The notes below the pieces were generated by a model. That model searched no databases. It saw only the letters and a list, made by a program, of their open reading frames with translations, and was not told the origin of the DNA. Shown here piece after piece: positions 9,793 to 21,309 of a stretch of 64,000 bases of DNA. Where the stretch lies: assembly GCA_036245805.1 (NCBI GenBank), contig BTRK01000001.1, positions 31,320,758 through 31,384,757 on the forward strand, in the 5' to 3' direction. The stretch's first letter is position 1; each line of letters opens with the position of its first letter. A program made the position numbers and the translations under genes. The DNA is from Pristionchus mayeri (Eukaryota > Nematoda > Chromadorea > Rhabditida > Neodiplogasteridae).

Positions 9793-12700
9793 TGATGCAT
9801 ATGTTCAGCAAGTCAAGCCAGATGAGAACCTATAGGATGCATGTTCAGAAAGTCAGGAAAGATGAGAACCTACAGGATGCATGTTCAGAAAGTCAGGCCA
9901 GATGAGAACCTACAGGATGCATGTTCAGAAAGTCAGGCCAGATGAGAACCTATAGGATGCGTATGTTCAGAAAGTCACGCCAGATGAGAACCTATAGGAT
10001 GCATATGTTCAGAAAGTCAGGCCGGATGAGAACCTATAGGATGCATATGTTCAGAAAGTCAGGCCAGATGAGAACCTATAGGATGCATATGTTCAGAAAG
10101 TCAGGCCGGATGAGAACCTATAGGATGCATATGTTCAGAAAGTCAGGCCAGATGAGAACCTATAGGATGCATATGTTCAGAAAGTCAGGCCAGATGAGAA
10201 CCTATAGGATGCATGTTCAGAAAGTCAGGAAAGATGAGAACCTACAGGATGCATGTTCAGAAAGACAGGCCAGATGAGAACCTATAGGATGCATGTTCAG
10301 AAAGTCAGGCCAGATGAGAACCTACAGGATGCATGTTCAGAAAGTCAGGCCCGATGAGAACCTATAGGATGCACATGTTCAGAAAGTCAGGCCAGATGAG
10401 AACCGATAGGATGCACATGTTCAGAAAGTCAGGCCAGATGAGAACCGATAGGATGCATATTTCAGAAAGTCAGGCCAGATGAGAACCGATATGATGCATG
10501 TTCAGAAAGTCAGGCCAGATGAGAACCTATAGGATGCATGTTCAGAAAGTCAGGCCAGATGAGAACCGATATGATGCATGTTCAGAAAGTCAGACCAGAT
10601 GAGAACCTATAGGATGCATATGTTCAGAAAATCAGGCCAGATGAGAACCTATAGGATGCATATGTTCAGAAAGTCAGGCCAGATGAGAACCTATAGGATG
10701 CATATGTTCAGAAAGTCAGGCCAGATGAGAACCTATAGGATGCATGTTCAGAAAGTCAGGAAAGATGAGAACCTACAGGATGCATGTTCAGAAAGTCAGG
10801 CCAGATGAGAACCGATATGATGCATGTTCAGAAAGTCAGACCAGATGAGAACCTATAGGATGCATATGTTCAGAAAATCAGGCCAGATAAGAACCTATAG
10901 GATGCATATGTTCAGAAAGTCAGGCCAGATAAGAACCTATAGGATGCATATGTTCAGAAAGTCAGGAAAGATGAGAACCTACAGGATGCATGTTCAGAAG
11001 GTCAGGCCAGATGAGAACCTATAGGATGCATGTTCAGAAAGTCAGGCCAGATGAGAACCTATAGGATGCATGTTCAGAAAGTCAGGCCAGATGAGAACCT
11101 ACAGGATGCATGTTCAGAAAGTCAGGCCCGATGAGAACCTATAGGATGCATATGTTCAGAAAGTCAGGCCAGATGAGAACCTATAGGATGCATATGTTCA
11201 GAAAGTCACGCCAGATGAGAACTTATAGGATGCATATGTTCAGAAAGTCAGGCCAGATGAGAACCGATAGGATGCATATTTCAGAAAGTCAGGCCAGATG
11301 AGAACCGATAGGATGCATATTTCAGAAAGTCAGGCCAGATGAGAACCGATATGATGCATGTTCAGAAAGTCAGGCCAGATGAGAACCTACAGGATGCATG
11401 TTCAGAAAGTCAGGCCCGATGAGAACCTATAGGATGCACATGTTCAGAAAGTCAGGCCAGATGAGAACCGATAGGATGCATATTTCAGAAAGTCAGGCCA
11501 GATGAGAACCGATAGGATGCATATTTCAGAAAGTCAGGCCAGATGAGAACCGATATGATGCATGTTCAGAAAGTCAGGCCAGATGAGAACCTATAGGATG
11601 CATATGTTCAGAAAGGCATGCCAGATGAGAACCTATAGGATGCATATTTCAGAAAGTCAGGCCAGATGAGAACCGATATGATGCATGTTCAGAAAGTCAG
11701 GCCAGATGAGAACCTATAGGATGCATGTTCAGAAAGTCAGGCCAGATGAGAACCGATATGATGCATGTTCAGAAAGTCAGGCCCGATGAGAACCTATAGG
11801 ATGCACATGTTCAGAAAGTCAGGCCAGATGAGAACCGATAGGATGCATATGTTCAGAAAGTCAGGCCAGATGAGAACCTATAGGATGCATGTTCAGAAAG
11901 TCAGGCCAGATGAGAACCGATATGATGCATGTTCAGAAAGTCAGACCAGATGAGAACCTATAGGATGCATATGTTCAGAAAATCAGGCCAGATGAGAACC
12001 TATAGGATGCATATGTTCAGAAAATCAGGCCAGATGAGAACCTATAGCATGCATATGTTCAGAAAGTCAGGCCAGATGAGAACCTATAGGATGCATATGT
12101 TCAGAAAGTCAGGCCAGATGAGAACCTATAGGATGCATGTTCAGAAAGTCAGGAAAGATGAGAACCTACAGGATGCATGTTCAGAAAGTCAGGCCAGATG
12201 AGAACCGATATGATGCATGTTCAGAAAGTCAGACCAGATGAGAACCTATAGGATGCATATGTTCAGAAAGTCAGGCCAGATGAGAACCTATAGGATGCAT
12301 GTTCAGAAAGTCAGGCCGGATGAGAACCTATAGGATGCATATGTTCAGAAAGTCAGGCCAGATGAGAACCTATAGGATGCATATGTTCAGAAAGTCACGC
12401 CAGATGAGAACCTATAGGATGCATATGTTGAGAAAGTCACGCCAGATGAGAACTTATAGGATGCATATGTTCAGAAAGTCAGGCCAGATGAGAACCGATA
12501 GGATGCATATTTCAGAAAGTCAGGCCAGATGAGAACCGATAGGATGCATATTTCAGAAAGTCAGGCCAGATGAGAACCGATATGATGCATGTTCAGAAAG
12601 TCAGGCCAGATGAGAACCTACAGGATGCATGTTCAGAAAGTCAGGCCCGATGAGAACCTATAGGATGCACATGTTCAGAAAGTCAGGCCAGATGAGAACC

Positions 12701-13528
12701 GATAGGATGCATATTTCAGAAAGTCAGGCCAGATGAGAACCGATAGGATGCATATTTCAGAAAGTCAGGCCAGATGAGAACCGATATGATGCATGTTCAG
12801 AAAGTCAGGCCAGATGAGAACCTATAGGATGCATATGTTCAGAAAGGCATGCCAGATGAGAACCTATAGGATGCATATTTCAGAAAGTCAGGCCAGATGA
12901 GAACCGATATGATGCATGTTCAGAAAGTCAGGCCAGATGAGAACCTATAGGATGCATGTTCAGAAAGTCAGGCCAGATGAGAACCGATATGATGCATGTT
13001 CAGAAAGTCAGGCCCGATGAGAACCTATAGGATGCACATGTTCAGAAAGTCAGGCCAGATGAGAACCGATAGGATGCATATTTTCAGAAAGTCAGGCCAG
13101 ATGAGAACCTATAGGATGCATGTTCAGAAAGTCAGGCCAGATGAGAACCGATATGATGCATGTTCAGAAAGTCAGACCAGATGAGAACCTATAGGATGCA
13201 TATGTTCAGAAAATCAGGCCAGATGAGAACCTATAGGATGCATATGTTCAGAAAATCAGGCCAGATGAGAACCTATAGCATGCATATGTTCAGAAAGTCA
13301 GGCCAGATGAGAACCTATAGGATGCATATGTTCAGAAAGTCAGGCCAGATGAGAACCTATAGGATGCATGTTCAGAAAGTCAGGAAAGATGAGAACCTAC
13401 AGGATGCATGTTCAGAAAGTCAGGCCAGATGAGAACCGATATGATGCATGTTCAGAAAGTCAGACCAGATGAGAACCTATAGGATGCATATGTTCAGAAA
13501 GTCAGGCCAGATGAGAACCTATAGGATG
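9793..13528 (+). repeat. Further higher-order copies (spacings 5118/5160 and 1231 bp)
   Basis: The start of this part repeats the array's beginning. The rare TTCAGCAAGTCAAGCC lies near 4686 and 9804, and runs at 4803 and 5460 recur at 9921 and 10578 (spacing 5118). One 42-mer is then gained, so later landmarks are spaced 5160 bp (5950 to 11110, 6605 to 11765). A nested duplication of 1231 bp follows: 11611 to 12842, 11765 to 12996, 11929 to 13160. Limits are approximate. Confidence 0.75.
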
Positions 13529-14585
13529 CATGTTCAGAAAGTCAGGAAAGATGAGAACCTACAGGATGCATGTTCAGAAAGTCAGGCCAGATGAGAACCG
13601 ATATGATGCATGTTCAGAAAGTAAGACCAGATGAGAACCTATAGGATGCATATGTTCAGAAAGTCAGGCCAGATGAGAACCTATAGGATGCATGTTCAGA
13701 AAGTCAGGAAAGATGAGAACCTACAGGATGCATGTTCAGAAAGTCAGGCCAGATGAGAACCTATAGGATGCATGTTCAGAAAGTCAGGCCAGATGAGAAC
13801 CTACAGGATGCATGTTCAGAAAGTCAGGCCCGATGAGAACCTATAGGATGCACATGTTCAGAAAGTCAGGCCAGATGAGAACCGATATGATGCATATTTC
13901 AGAAAGTCAGGCCAGATGAGAACCGATAGGATGCATATTTCAGAAAGTCAGGCCAGATGAGAACCGATATGATGCATGTTCAGAAAGTCAGGCCAGATGA
14001 GAACCTATAGGATGCATATGTTCAGAAAGGCAGGCCAGATGAGAACCTATAGGATGCACATGTTCAGAAAGTCAGGCCAGATGAGAACCGATAGGATGCA
14101 TATTTCAGAAAGTCAGGCCAGATGAGAACCGATATGATGCATGTTCAGAAAGTCAGGCCAGATGAGAACCTATAGGATGCATGTTCAGAAAGTCAGGCCA
14201 GATGAGAACCGATATGATGCATGTTCAGAAAGTCAGACCAGATGAGAACCTATAGGATGCATATGTTCAGAAAATCAGGCCAGATGAGAACCTATAGGAT
14301 GCATATGTTCAGAAAGTCAGGCCAGATGAGAACCTATAGGATGCATATGTTCAGAAAGTCAGGCCAGATGAGAACCTATAGGATGCATGTTCAGAAAGTC
14401 AGGAAAGATGAGAACCTACAGGATGCATGTTCAGAAAGTCAGGCCAGATGAGAACCGATATGATGCATGTTCAGAAAGTCAGACCAGATGAGAACCTATA
14501 GGATGCATATGTTCAGAAAATCAGGCCAGATAAGAACCTATAGGATGCATATGTTCAGAAAGTCAGGCCAGATGAGAACCTATAG

Positions 14586-15421
14586 GAGTCGTTTTCACCA
14601 CCCTAGCTCTAACCCACTGAATTTTTCAGTTTCGCTTGTCCAACGTGCAAGGTTCCTCTGTTCCTTGCCGATGTTTCCCAGTCAATTACCAGATTCTCGG
14701 TTTGGCTGACGATATTCGATCGAAGAAACAAAAGTCAGAAAGGTGATGAGCTCTTGAAGTATTTCGACATACAATTTCATCTCAGCCCGAAGGGATCAAA
14801 GCGCACCGAAAAATGCGCTGAATGTTCCGCCGAGTTTGCTGCTTCTTCGTTGAGAGTTTGCAAGACGTGCAAGGTTGTTTCATTCAAAAATGGTGAAAAA
14901 TCAAATGTCCCAATTTCAGTCGGATCTGATTCTTTGCGCGGAATGTGCGATAAATAAACACAATGGGCATCTCTTCGTGAAGTATGAAGAATTCTCAGCG
15001 GTTTGTTGCTGCATTTGTCTTGTTGATGCGTTGGTAAAAAAGAAGTGCATATTTGCAGGCCGAAAAATTGAGAAGAAATAAAGCGGAAATGAATCGAGCC
15101 ATGGATAAATTGGTCGAGGAAACATCGGAACATCTTGGCCGCGTATCTACATCGCTGGATCAACTAACCGCGGTTTGTAATTTAAATAATAATTTTAAAA
15201 AACACGTCAAAATTCAGAGATGCAAAGTCCTGTCGCAAACTCGGCCTCGACCTGATAATGACTCAGTTTCCTCCGATCTGAATAAGAAGCTGGTCAAAGA
15301 GTTCGGCAATGCACGTCAACAAGTAGTCGATAATTTGAAGAATTCTGAGACCACGATCGAGGTGAGTTTGAGGATGAAAATAACTTCATAATTTGCTGAT
15401 TTCAGACATTGCTCAAATCGT
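14586..15421 (+). pseudogene. TRIM-like gene fragment embedded in the satellite
   Basis: Near-identical to 3471-4307. I see only two differences: C to T in the intron before exon 1 (GAACTTTTCAG to GAATTTTTCAG), and loss of one T in the T4 run at 3559-3562 (T3 at 14674-14676). The deletion shifts the frame inside exon 1, just after the RING CPTC. Exons correspond to 14630-14742, 14786-14873, 14920-15000, 15059-15172 and 15218-15361, with 16 bp of exon 6 from 15406. It lacks a start, the first RING half and the C-terminal exons, and both ends run straight into satellite, so it cannot make the full protein. Orientation matches the source copy. Confidence 0.92.
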
Positions 15422-15909
15422 CAGGCAGAAAGTCAGGCCAGATGAGAACCTACAGGATGCATGTTCAGAAAGTCAGGCCCGATGAGAACCTATAGGATGC
15501 ACATGTTCAGAAAGTCAGGCCAGATGAGAACCGATAGGATGCACATGTTCAGAAAGTCAGGCCAGATGAGAACCGATAGGATGCATATTTCAGAAAGTCA
15601 GGCCAGATGAGAACCGATATGATGCATGTTCAGAAAGTCAGGCCAGATGAGAACCTATAGGATGCATGTTCAGAAAGTCAGGCCAGATGAGAACCGATAT
15701 GATGCATGTTCAGAAAGTCAGACCAGATGAGAACCTATAGGATGCATATGTTCAGAAAATCAGGCCAGATGAGAACCTATAGGATGCATATGTTCAGAAA
15801 GTCAGGCCAGATGAGAACCTATAGGATGCATGTTCAGAAAGTCAGGAAAGATGAGAACCTACAGGATGCATGTTCAGAAAGTCAGGCCAGATGAGAACCG
15901 ATATGATGC

Positions 15910-17955
15910 ATGTTCAGAAAGTCAGACCAGATGAGAACCTATAGGATGCATATGTTCAGAAAATCAGGCCAGATGAGAACCTATAGGATGCATATGTTCA
16001 GAAAGTCAGGCCAGATGAGAACCTATAGGATGCATATGTTCAGAAAGTCAGGCCAGATGAGAACCTATAGGATGCATGTTCAGAAAGTCAGGAAAGATGA
16101 GAACCTACAGGATGCATGTTCAGAAAGTCAGGCCAGATGAGAACCGATATGATGCATGTTCAGAAAGTCAGACCAGATGAGAACCTATAGGATGCATATG
16201 TTCAGAAAATCAGGCCAGATAAGAACCTATAGGATGCATATGTTCAGAAAGTCAGGCCAGATGAGAACCTATAGGATGCATGTTCAGAAAGTCAGGAAAG
16301 ATGAGAACCTACAGGATGCATGTTCAGAAGGTCAGGCCAGATGAGAACCTATAGGATGCATGTTCAGAAAGTCAGGCCAGATGAGAACCTACAGGATGCA
16401 CATGTTCAGAAAGTCAGGCCAGATGAGAACCGATAGGATGCATATTTCAGAAAGTCAGGCCAGATGAGAACCGATAGGATGCATATTTCAGAAAGTCAGG
16501 CCAGATGAGAACCGATATGATGCATGTTCAGAAAGTCAGGCCAGATGAGAACCTATAGGATGCATATGTTCAGAAAGGCATGCCAGATGAGAACCTATAG
16601 GATGCACATGTTCAGAAAGTCAGGCCAGATGAGAACCGATAGGATGCATATTTCAGAAAGTCAGGCCAGATGAGAACCGATATGATGCATGTTCAGAAAG
16701 TCAGGCCAGATGAGAACCTATAGGATGCATGTTCAGAAAGTCAGGCCAGATGAGAACCGATATGATGCATGTTCAGAAAGTCAGGCCCGATGAGAACCTA
16801 TAGGATGCACATGTTCAGAAAGTCAGGCCAGATGAGAACCGATAGGATGCATATGTTCAGAAAGTCAGGCCAGATGAGAACCTATAGGATGCATGTTCAG
16901 AAAGTCAGGCCAGATGAGAACCGATATGATGCATGTTCAGAAAGTCAGACCAGATGAGAACCTATAGGATGCACATGTTCAGAAAATCAGGCCAGATGAG
17001 AACCTATAGGATGCATATGTTCAGAAAGTCAGGCCAGATGAGAACCTATAGGATGCATATGTTCAGAAAGTCAGGCCAGATGAGAACCTATAGGATGCAT
17101 GTTCAGAAAGTCAGGAAAGATGAGAACCTACAGGATGCATGTTCAGAAAGTCAGGCCAGATGAGAACCGATATGATGCATGTTCAGAAAGTCAGACCAGA
17201 TGAGAACCTATAGGATGCATATGTTCAGAAAATCAGGCCAGATAAGAACCTATAGGATGCATATGTTCAGAAAGTCAGGCCAGATGAGAACCTATAGGAT
17301 GCATGTTCAGAAAGTCAGGAAAGATGAGAACCTACAGGATGCATGTTCAGAAGGTCAGGCCAGATGAGAACCTATAGGATGCATGTTCAGAAAGTCAGGC
17401 CAGATGAGAACCTACAGGATGCACATGTTCAGAAAGTCAGGCCAGATGAGAACCGATAGGATGCATATTTCAGAAAGTCAGGCCAGATGAGAACCGATAG
17501 GATGCATATTTCAGAAAGTCAGGCCAGATGAGAACCGATATGATGCATGTTCAGAAAGTCAGGCCAGATGAGAACCTATAGGATGCATATGTTCAGAAAG
17601 GCATGCCAGATGAGAACCTATAGGATGCACATGTTCAGAAAGTCAGGCCAGATGAGAACCGATAGGATGCATATTTCAGAAAGTCAGGCCAGATGAGAAC
17701 CGATATGATGCATGTTCAGAAAGTCAGGCCAGATGAGAACCTATAGGATGCATGTTCAGAAAGTCAGGCCAGATGAGAACCGATATGATGCATGTTCAGA
17801 AAGTCAGGCCCGATGAGAACCTATAGGATGCACATGTTCAGAAAGTCAGGCCAGATGAGAACCGATAGGATGCATATGTTCAGAAAGTCAGGCCAGATGA
17901 GAACCTATAGGATGCATGTTCAGAAAGTCAGGCCAGATGAGAACCGATATGATGC
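15910..17955 (+). repeat. Tandem pair of 1023-bp higher-order repeat
   Basis: Landmark runs at 15910, 16156 and 16769 recur at 16933, 17179 and 17792, exactly 1023 bp later, with matching unit order. I noticed one difference, GCATATG against GCACATG near 16973. Boundaries are set from the first shared landmark and may shift by some units. Confidence 0.8.
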
Positions 17956-20900
17956 ATGTTCAGAAAGTCAGACCAGATGAGAACCTATAGGATGCATATG
18001 TTCAGAAAATCAGGCCAGATGAGAACCTATAGGATGCATATGTTCAGAAAGTCAGGCCAGATGAGAACCTATAGGATGCATATGTTCAGAAAGTCAGGCC
18101 AGATGAGAACCTATAGGATGCATATGTTCAGAAAGTCAGGCCAGATGAGAACCTATAGGATGCATGTTCAGAAAGTCAGGAAAGATGAGAACCTACAGGA
18201 TGCATGTTCAGAAGGTCAGGCCAGATGAGAACCGATATGATGCATGTTCAGAAAGTCAGACCAGATGAGAACCTATAGGATGCATATGTTCAGAAAGTCA
18301 GGCCAGATGAGAACCTATAGGATGCATGTTCAGAAAGTCAGGAAAGATGAGAACCTACAGGATGCATGTTCAGAAAGTCAGGCCAGATGAGAACCGATAT
18401 GATGCATGTTCAGAAAGTAAGACCAGATGAGAACCTATAGGATGCATATGTTCAGAAAATCAGGCCAGATAAGAACCTATAGGATGCATATGTTCAGAAA
18501 GTCAGGCCAGATGAGAACCTATAGGATGCATGTTCAGAAAGTCAGGAAAGATGAGAACCTACAGGATGCATGTTCAGAAAGTCAGGCCAGATGAGAACCT
18601 ATAGGATGCATGTTCAGAAAGTCAGGCCAGATGAGAACCTACAGGATGCATGTTCAGAAAGTCAGGCCCGATGAGAACCTATAGGATGCACATGTTCAGA
18701 AAGTCAGGCCAGATGAGAACCGATAGGATGCATATTTCAGAAAGTCAGGCCAGATGAGAACCGATAGGATGCATATTTCAGAAAGTCAGGCCAGATGAGA
18801 ACCGATATGATGCATGTTCAGAAAGTCAGGCCAGATGAGAACCTATAGGATGCATATGTTCAGAAAGGCAGGCCAGATGAGAACCTATAGGATGCACATG
18901 TTCAGAAAGTCAGGCCAGATGAGAACCGATAGGATGCATATTTCAGAAAGTCAGGCCAGATGAGAACCGATATGATGCATGTTCAGAAAGTCAGGCCAGA
19001 TGAGAACCTATAGGATGCATGTTCAGAAAGTCAGGCCAGATGAGAACCGATATGATGCATGTTCAGAAAGTCAGACCAGATGAGAACCTATAGGATGCAT
19101 ATGTTCAGAAAATCAGGCCAGATGAGAACCTATAGGATGCATATGTTCAGAAAGTCAGGCCAGATGAGAACCTATAGGATGCATATGTTCAGAAAGTCAG
19201 GCCAGATGAGAACCTATAGGATGCATGTTCAGAAAGTCAGGAAAGATGAGAACCTACAGGATGCATGTTCAGAAAGTCAGGCCAGATGAGAACCGATATG
19301 ATGCATGTTCAGAAAGTCAGACCAGATGAGAACCTATAGGATGCATATGTTCAGAAAATCAGGCCAGATAAGAACCTATAGGATGCATATGTTCAGAAAG
19401 TCAGGCCAGATGAGAACCTATAGGATGCATGTTCAGAAAGTCAGGAAAGATGAGAACCTACAGGATGCATGTTCAGAAAGTCAGGCCTGATGAGAACCTA
19501 TAGGATGCACATGTTCAGAAAGTCTGGCCAGATGAGAACCTATAGGATGCACATGTTCAGAAAGTCAGGCCAGATGAGAACCTATAGGATGCATGTTCAG
19601 AAAGTCAGGCCAGATGAGAACCGATATGATGCATGTTCAGAAAGTCAGACCAGATGAGAACCTATAGGATGCATATGTTCAGAAAATCAGGCCAGATGAG
19701 AACCTATAGGATGCATATGTTCAGAAAATCAGGCCAGATGAGAACCTATAGCATGCATATGTTCAGAAAGTCAGGCCAGATGAGAACCTATAGGATGCAT
19801 ATGTTCAGAAAGTCAGGCCAGATGAGAACCTATAGGATGCATGTTCAGAAAGTCAGGAAAGATGAGAACCTACAGGATGCATGTTCAGAAGGTCAGGCCA
19901 GATGAGAACCGATATGATGCATGTTCAGAAAGTCAGACCAGATGAGAACCTATAGGATGCATATGTTCAGAAAGTCAGGCCAGATGAGAACCTATAGGAT
20001 GCATGTTCAGAAAGTCAGGAAAGATGAGAACCTACAGGATGCATGTTCAGAAAGTCAGGCCAGATGAGAACCGATATGATGCATGTTCAGAAAGTAAGAC
20101 CAGATGAGAACCTATAGGATGCATATGTTCAGAAAATCAGGCCAGATAAGAACCTATAGGATGCATATGTTCAGAAAGTCAGGCCAGATGAGAACCTATA
20201 GGATGCATGTTCAGAAAGTCAGGAAAGATGAGAACCTACAGGATGCATGTTCAGAAAGTCAGGCCAGATGAGAACCTATAGGATGCATGTTCAGAAAGTC
20301 AGGCCAGATGAGAACCTACAGGATGCATGTTCAGAAAGTCAGGCCCGATGAGAACCTATAGGATGCACATGTTCAGAAAGTCAGGCCAGATGAGAACCGA
20401 TAGGATGCATATTTCAGAAAGTCAGGCCAGATGAGAACCGATAGGATGCATATTTCAGAAAGTCAGGCCAGATGAGAACCGATATGATGCATGTTCAGAA
20501 AGTCAGGCCAGATGAGAACCTATAGGATGCATATGTTCAGAAAGGCAGGCCAGATGAGAACCTATAGGATGCACATGTTCAGAAAGTCAGGCCAGATGAG
20601 AACCGATAGGATGCATATTTCAGAAAGTCAGGCCAGATGAGAACCGATATGATGCATGTTCAGAAAGTCAGGCCAGATGAGAACCTATAGGATGCATGTT
20701 CAGAAAGTCAGGCCAGATGAGAACCGATATGATGCATGTTCAGAAAGTCAGACCAGATGAGAACCTATAGGATGCATATGTTCAGAAAATCAGGCCAGAT
20801 GAGAACCTATAGGATGCATATGTTCAGAAAGTCAGGCCAGATGAGAACCTATAGGATGCATATGTTCAGAAAGTCAGGCCAGATGAGAACCTATAGGATG

Positions 20901-21309
20901 CATGTTCAGAAAGTCAGGAAAGATGAGAACCTACAGGATGCATGTTCAGAAAGTCAGGCCAGATGAGAACCGATATGATGCATGTTCAGAAAGTCAGACC
21001 AGATGAGAACCTATAGGATGCATATGTTCAGAAAATCAGGCCAGATAAGAACCTATAGGATGCATATGTTCAGAAAGTCAGGCCAGATGAGAACCTATAG
21101 GATGCATGTTCAGAAAGTCAGGAAAGATGAGAACCTACAGGATGCATGTTCAGAAAGTCAGGCCTGATGAGAACCTATAGGATGCACATGTTCAGAAAGT
21201 CTGGCCAGATGAGAACCTATAGGATGCACATGTTCAGAAAGTCAGGCCAGATGAGAACCGATAGGATGCATATTTCAGAAAGTCAGGCCAGATGAGAACC
21301 TATAGGATG
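17956..21309 (+). repeat. Pair of 1677-bp higher-order repeat
   Basis: Landmarks at 17956, 19059, 19305 and the rare GTCTGGCC near 19522 recur at 19633, 20736, 20982 and near 21199, each 1677 bp later. The copies diverge near 21260 and around 17900-18100 (TATAGG against TATAGC in one unit), so this duplication is slightly older or partly converted. Limits are approximate. Confidence 0.75.

Larger units (their letters stand above)
4594..14585 (+). repeat. 42-bp satellite, block 1 (mixed 40/41/42-bp units)
   Basis: About 240 head-to-tail units. The common unit is GATGCATATGTTCAGAAAGT followed by CAGGCCAGATGAGAACCTATAG (42 bp). Short forms lose AT (GATGCATGTTCAG, 40 bp) or one base (GATGCATATTTCAG, 41 bp). 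Frequent variants are ACCGATAGG or ACCGATATG for ACCTATAGG, CCTACAGG, TCAGGAAAGATG, TCAGACCAG, AAATCAGGCCAGATAAG and GGCCCGATG. Rare variants act as markers of shared descent: TTCAGCAAGTCAAGCC near 4686 and 9804, GAAAGGCATGCC near 6453, 8624, 11611 and 12842, and GTAAGACCAG near 7355, 9526 and 13620. All units share one orientation. Because 40- and 41-mers are common, no reading frame stays open beyond about 118 codons. Confidence 0.98.

Noticed and set aside
4594..14585. Series of 60-118-codon open frames as a multigene family
   Set aside because: They are phases of a 40/41/42-bp satellite; each ends where a 40- or 41-mer shifts frame, and the frames overlap head to tail without any gene signals.
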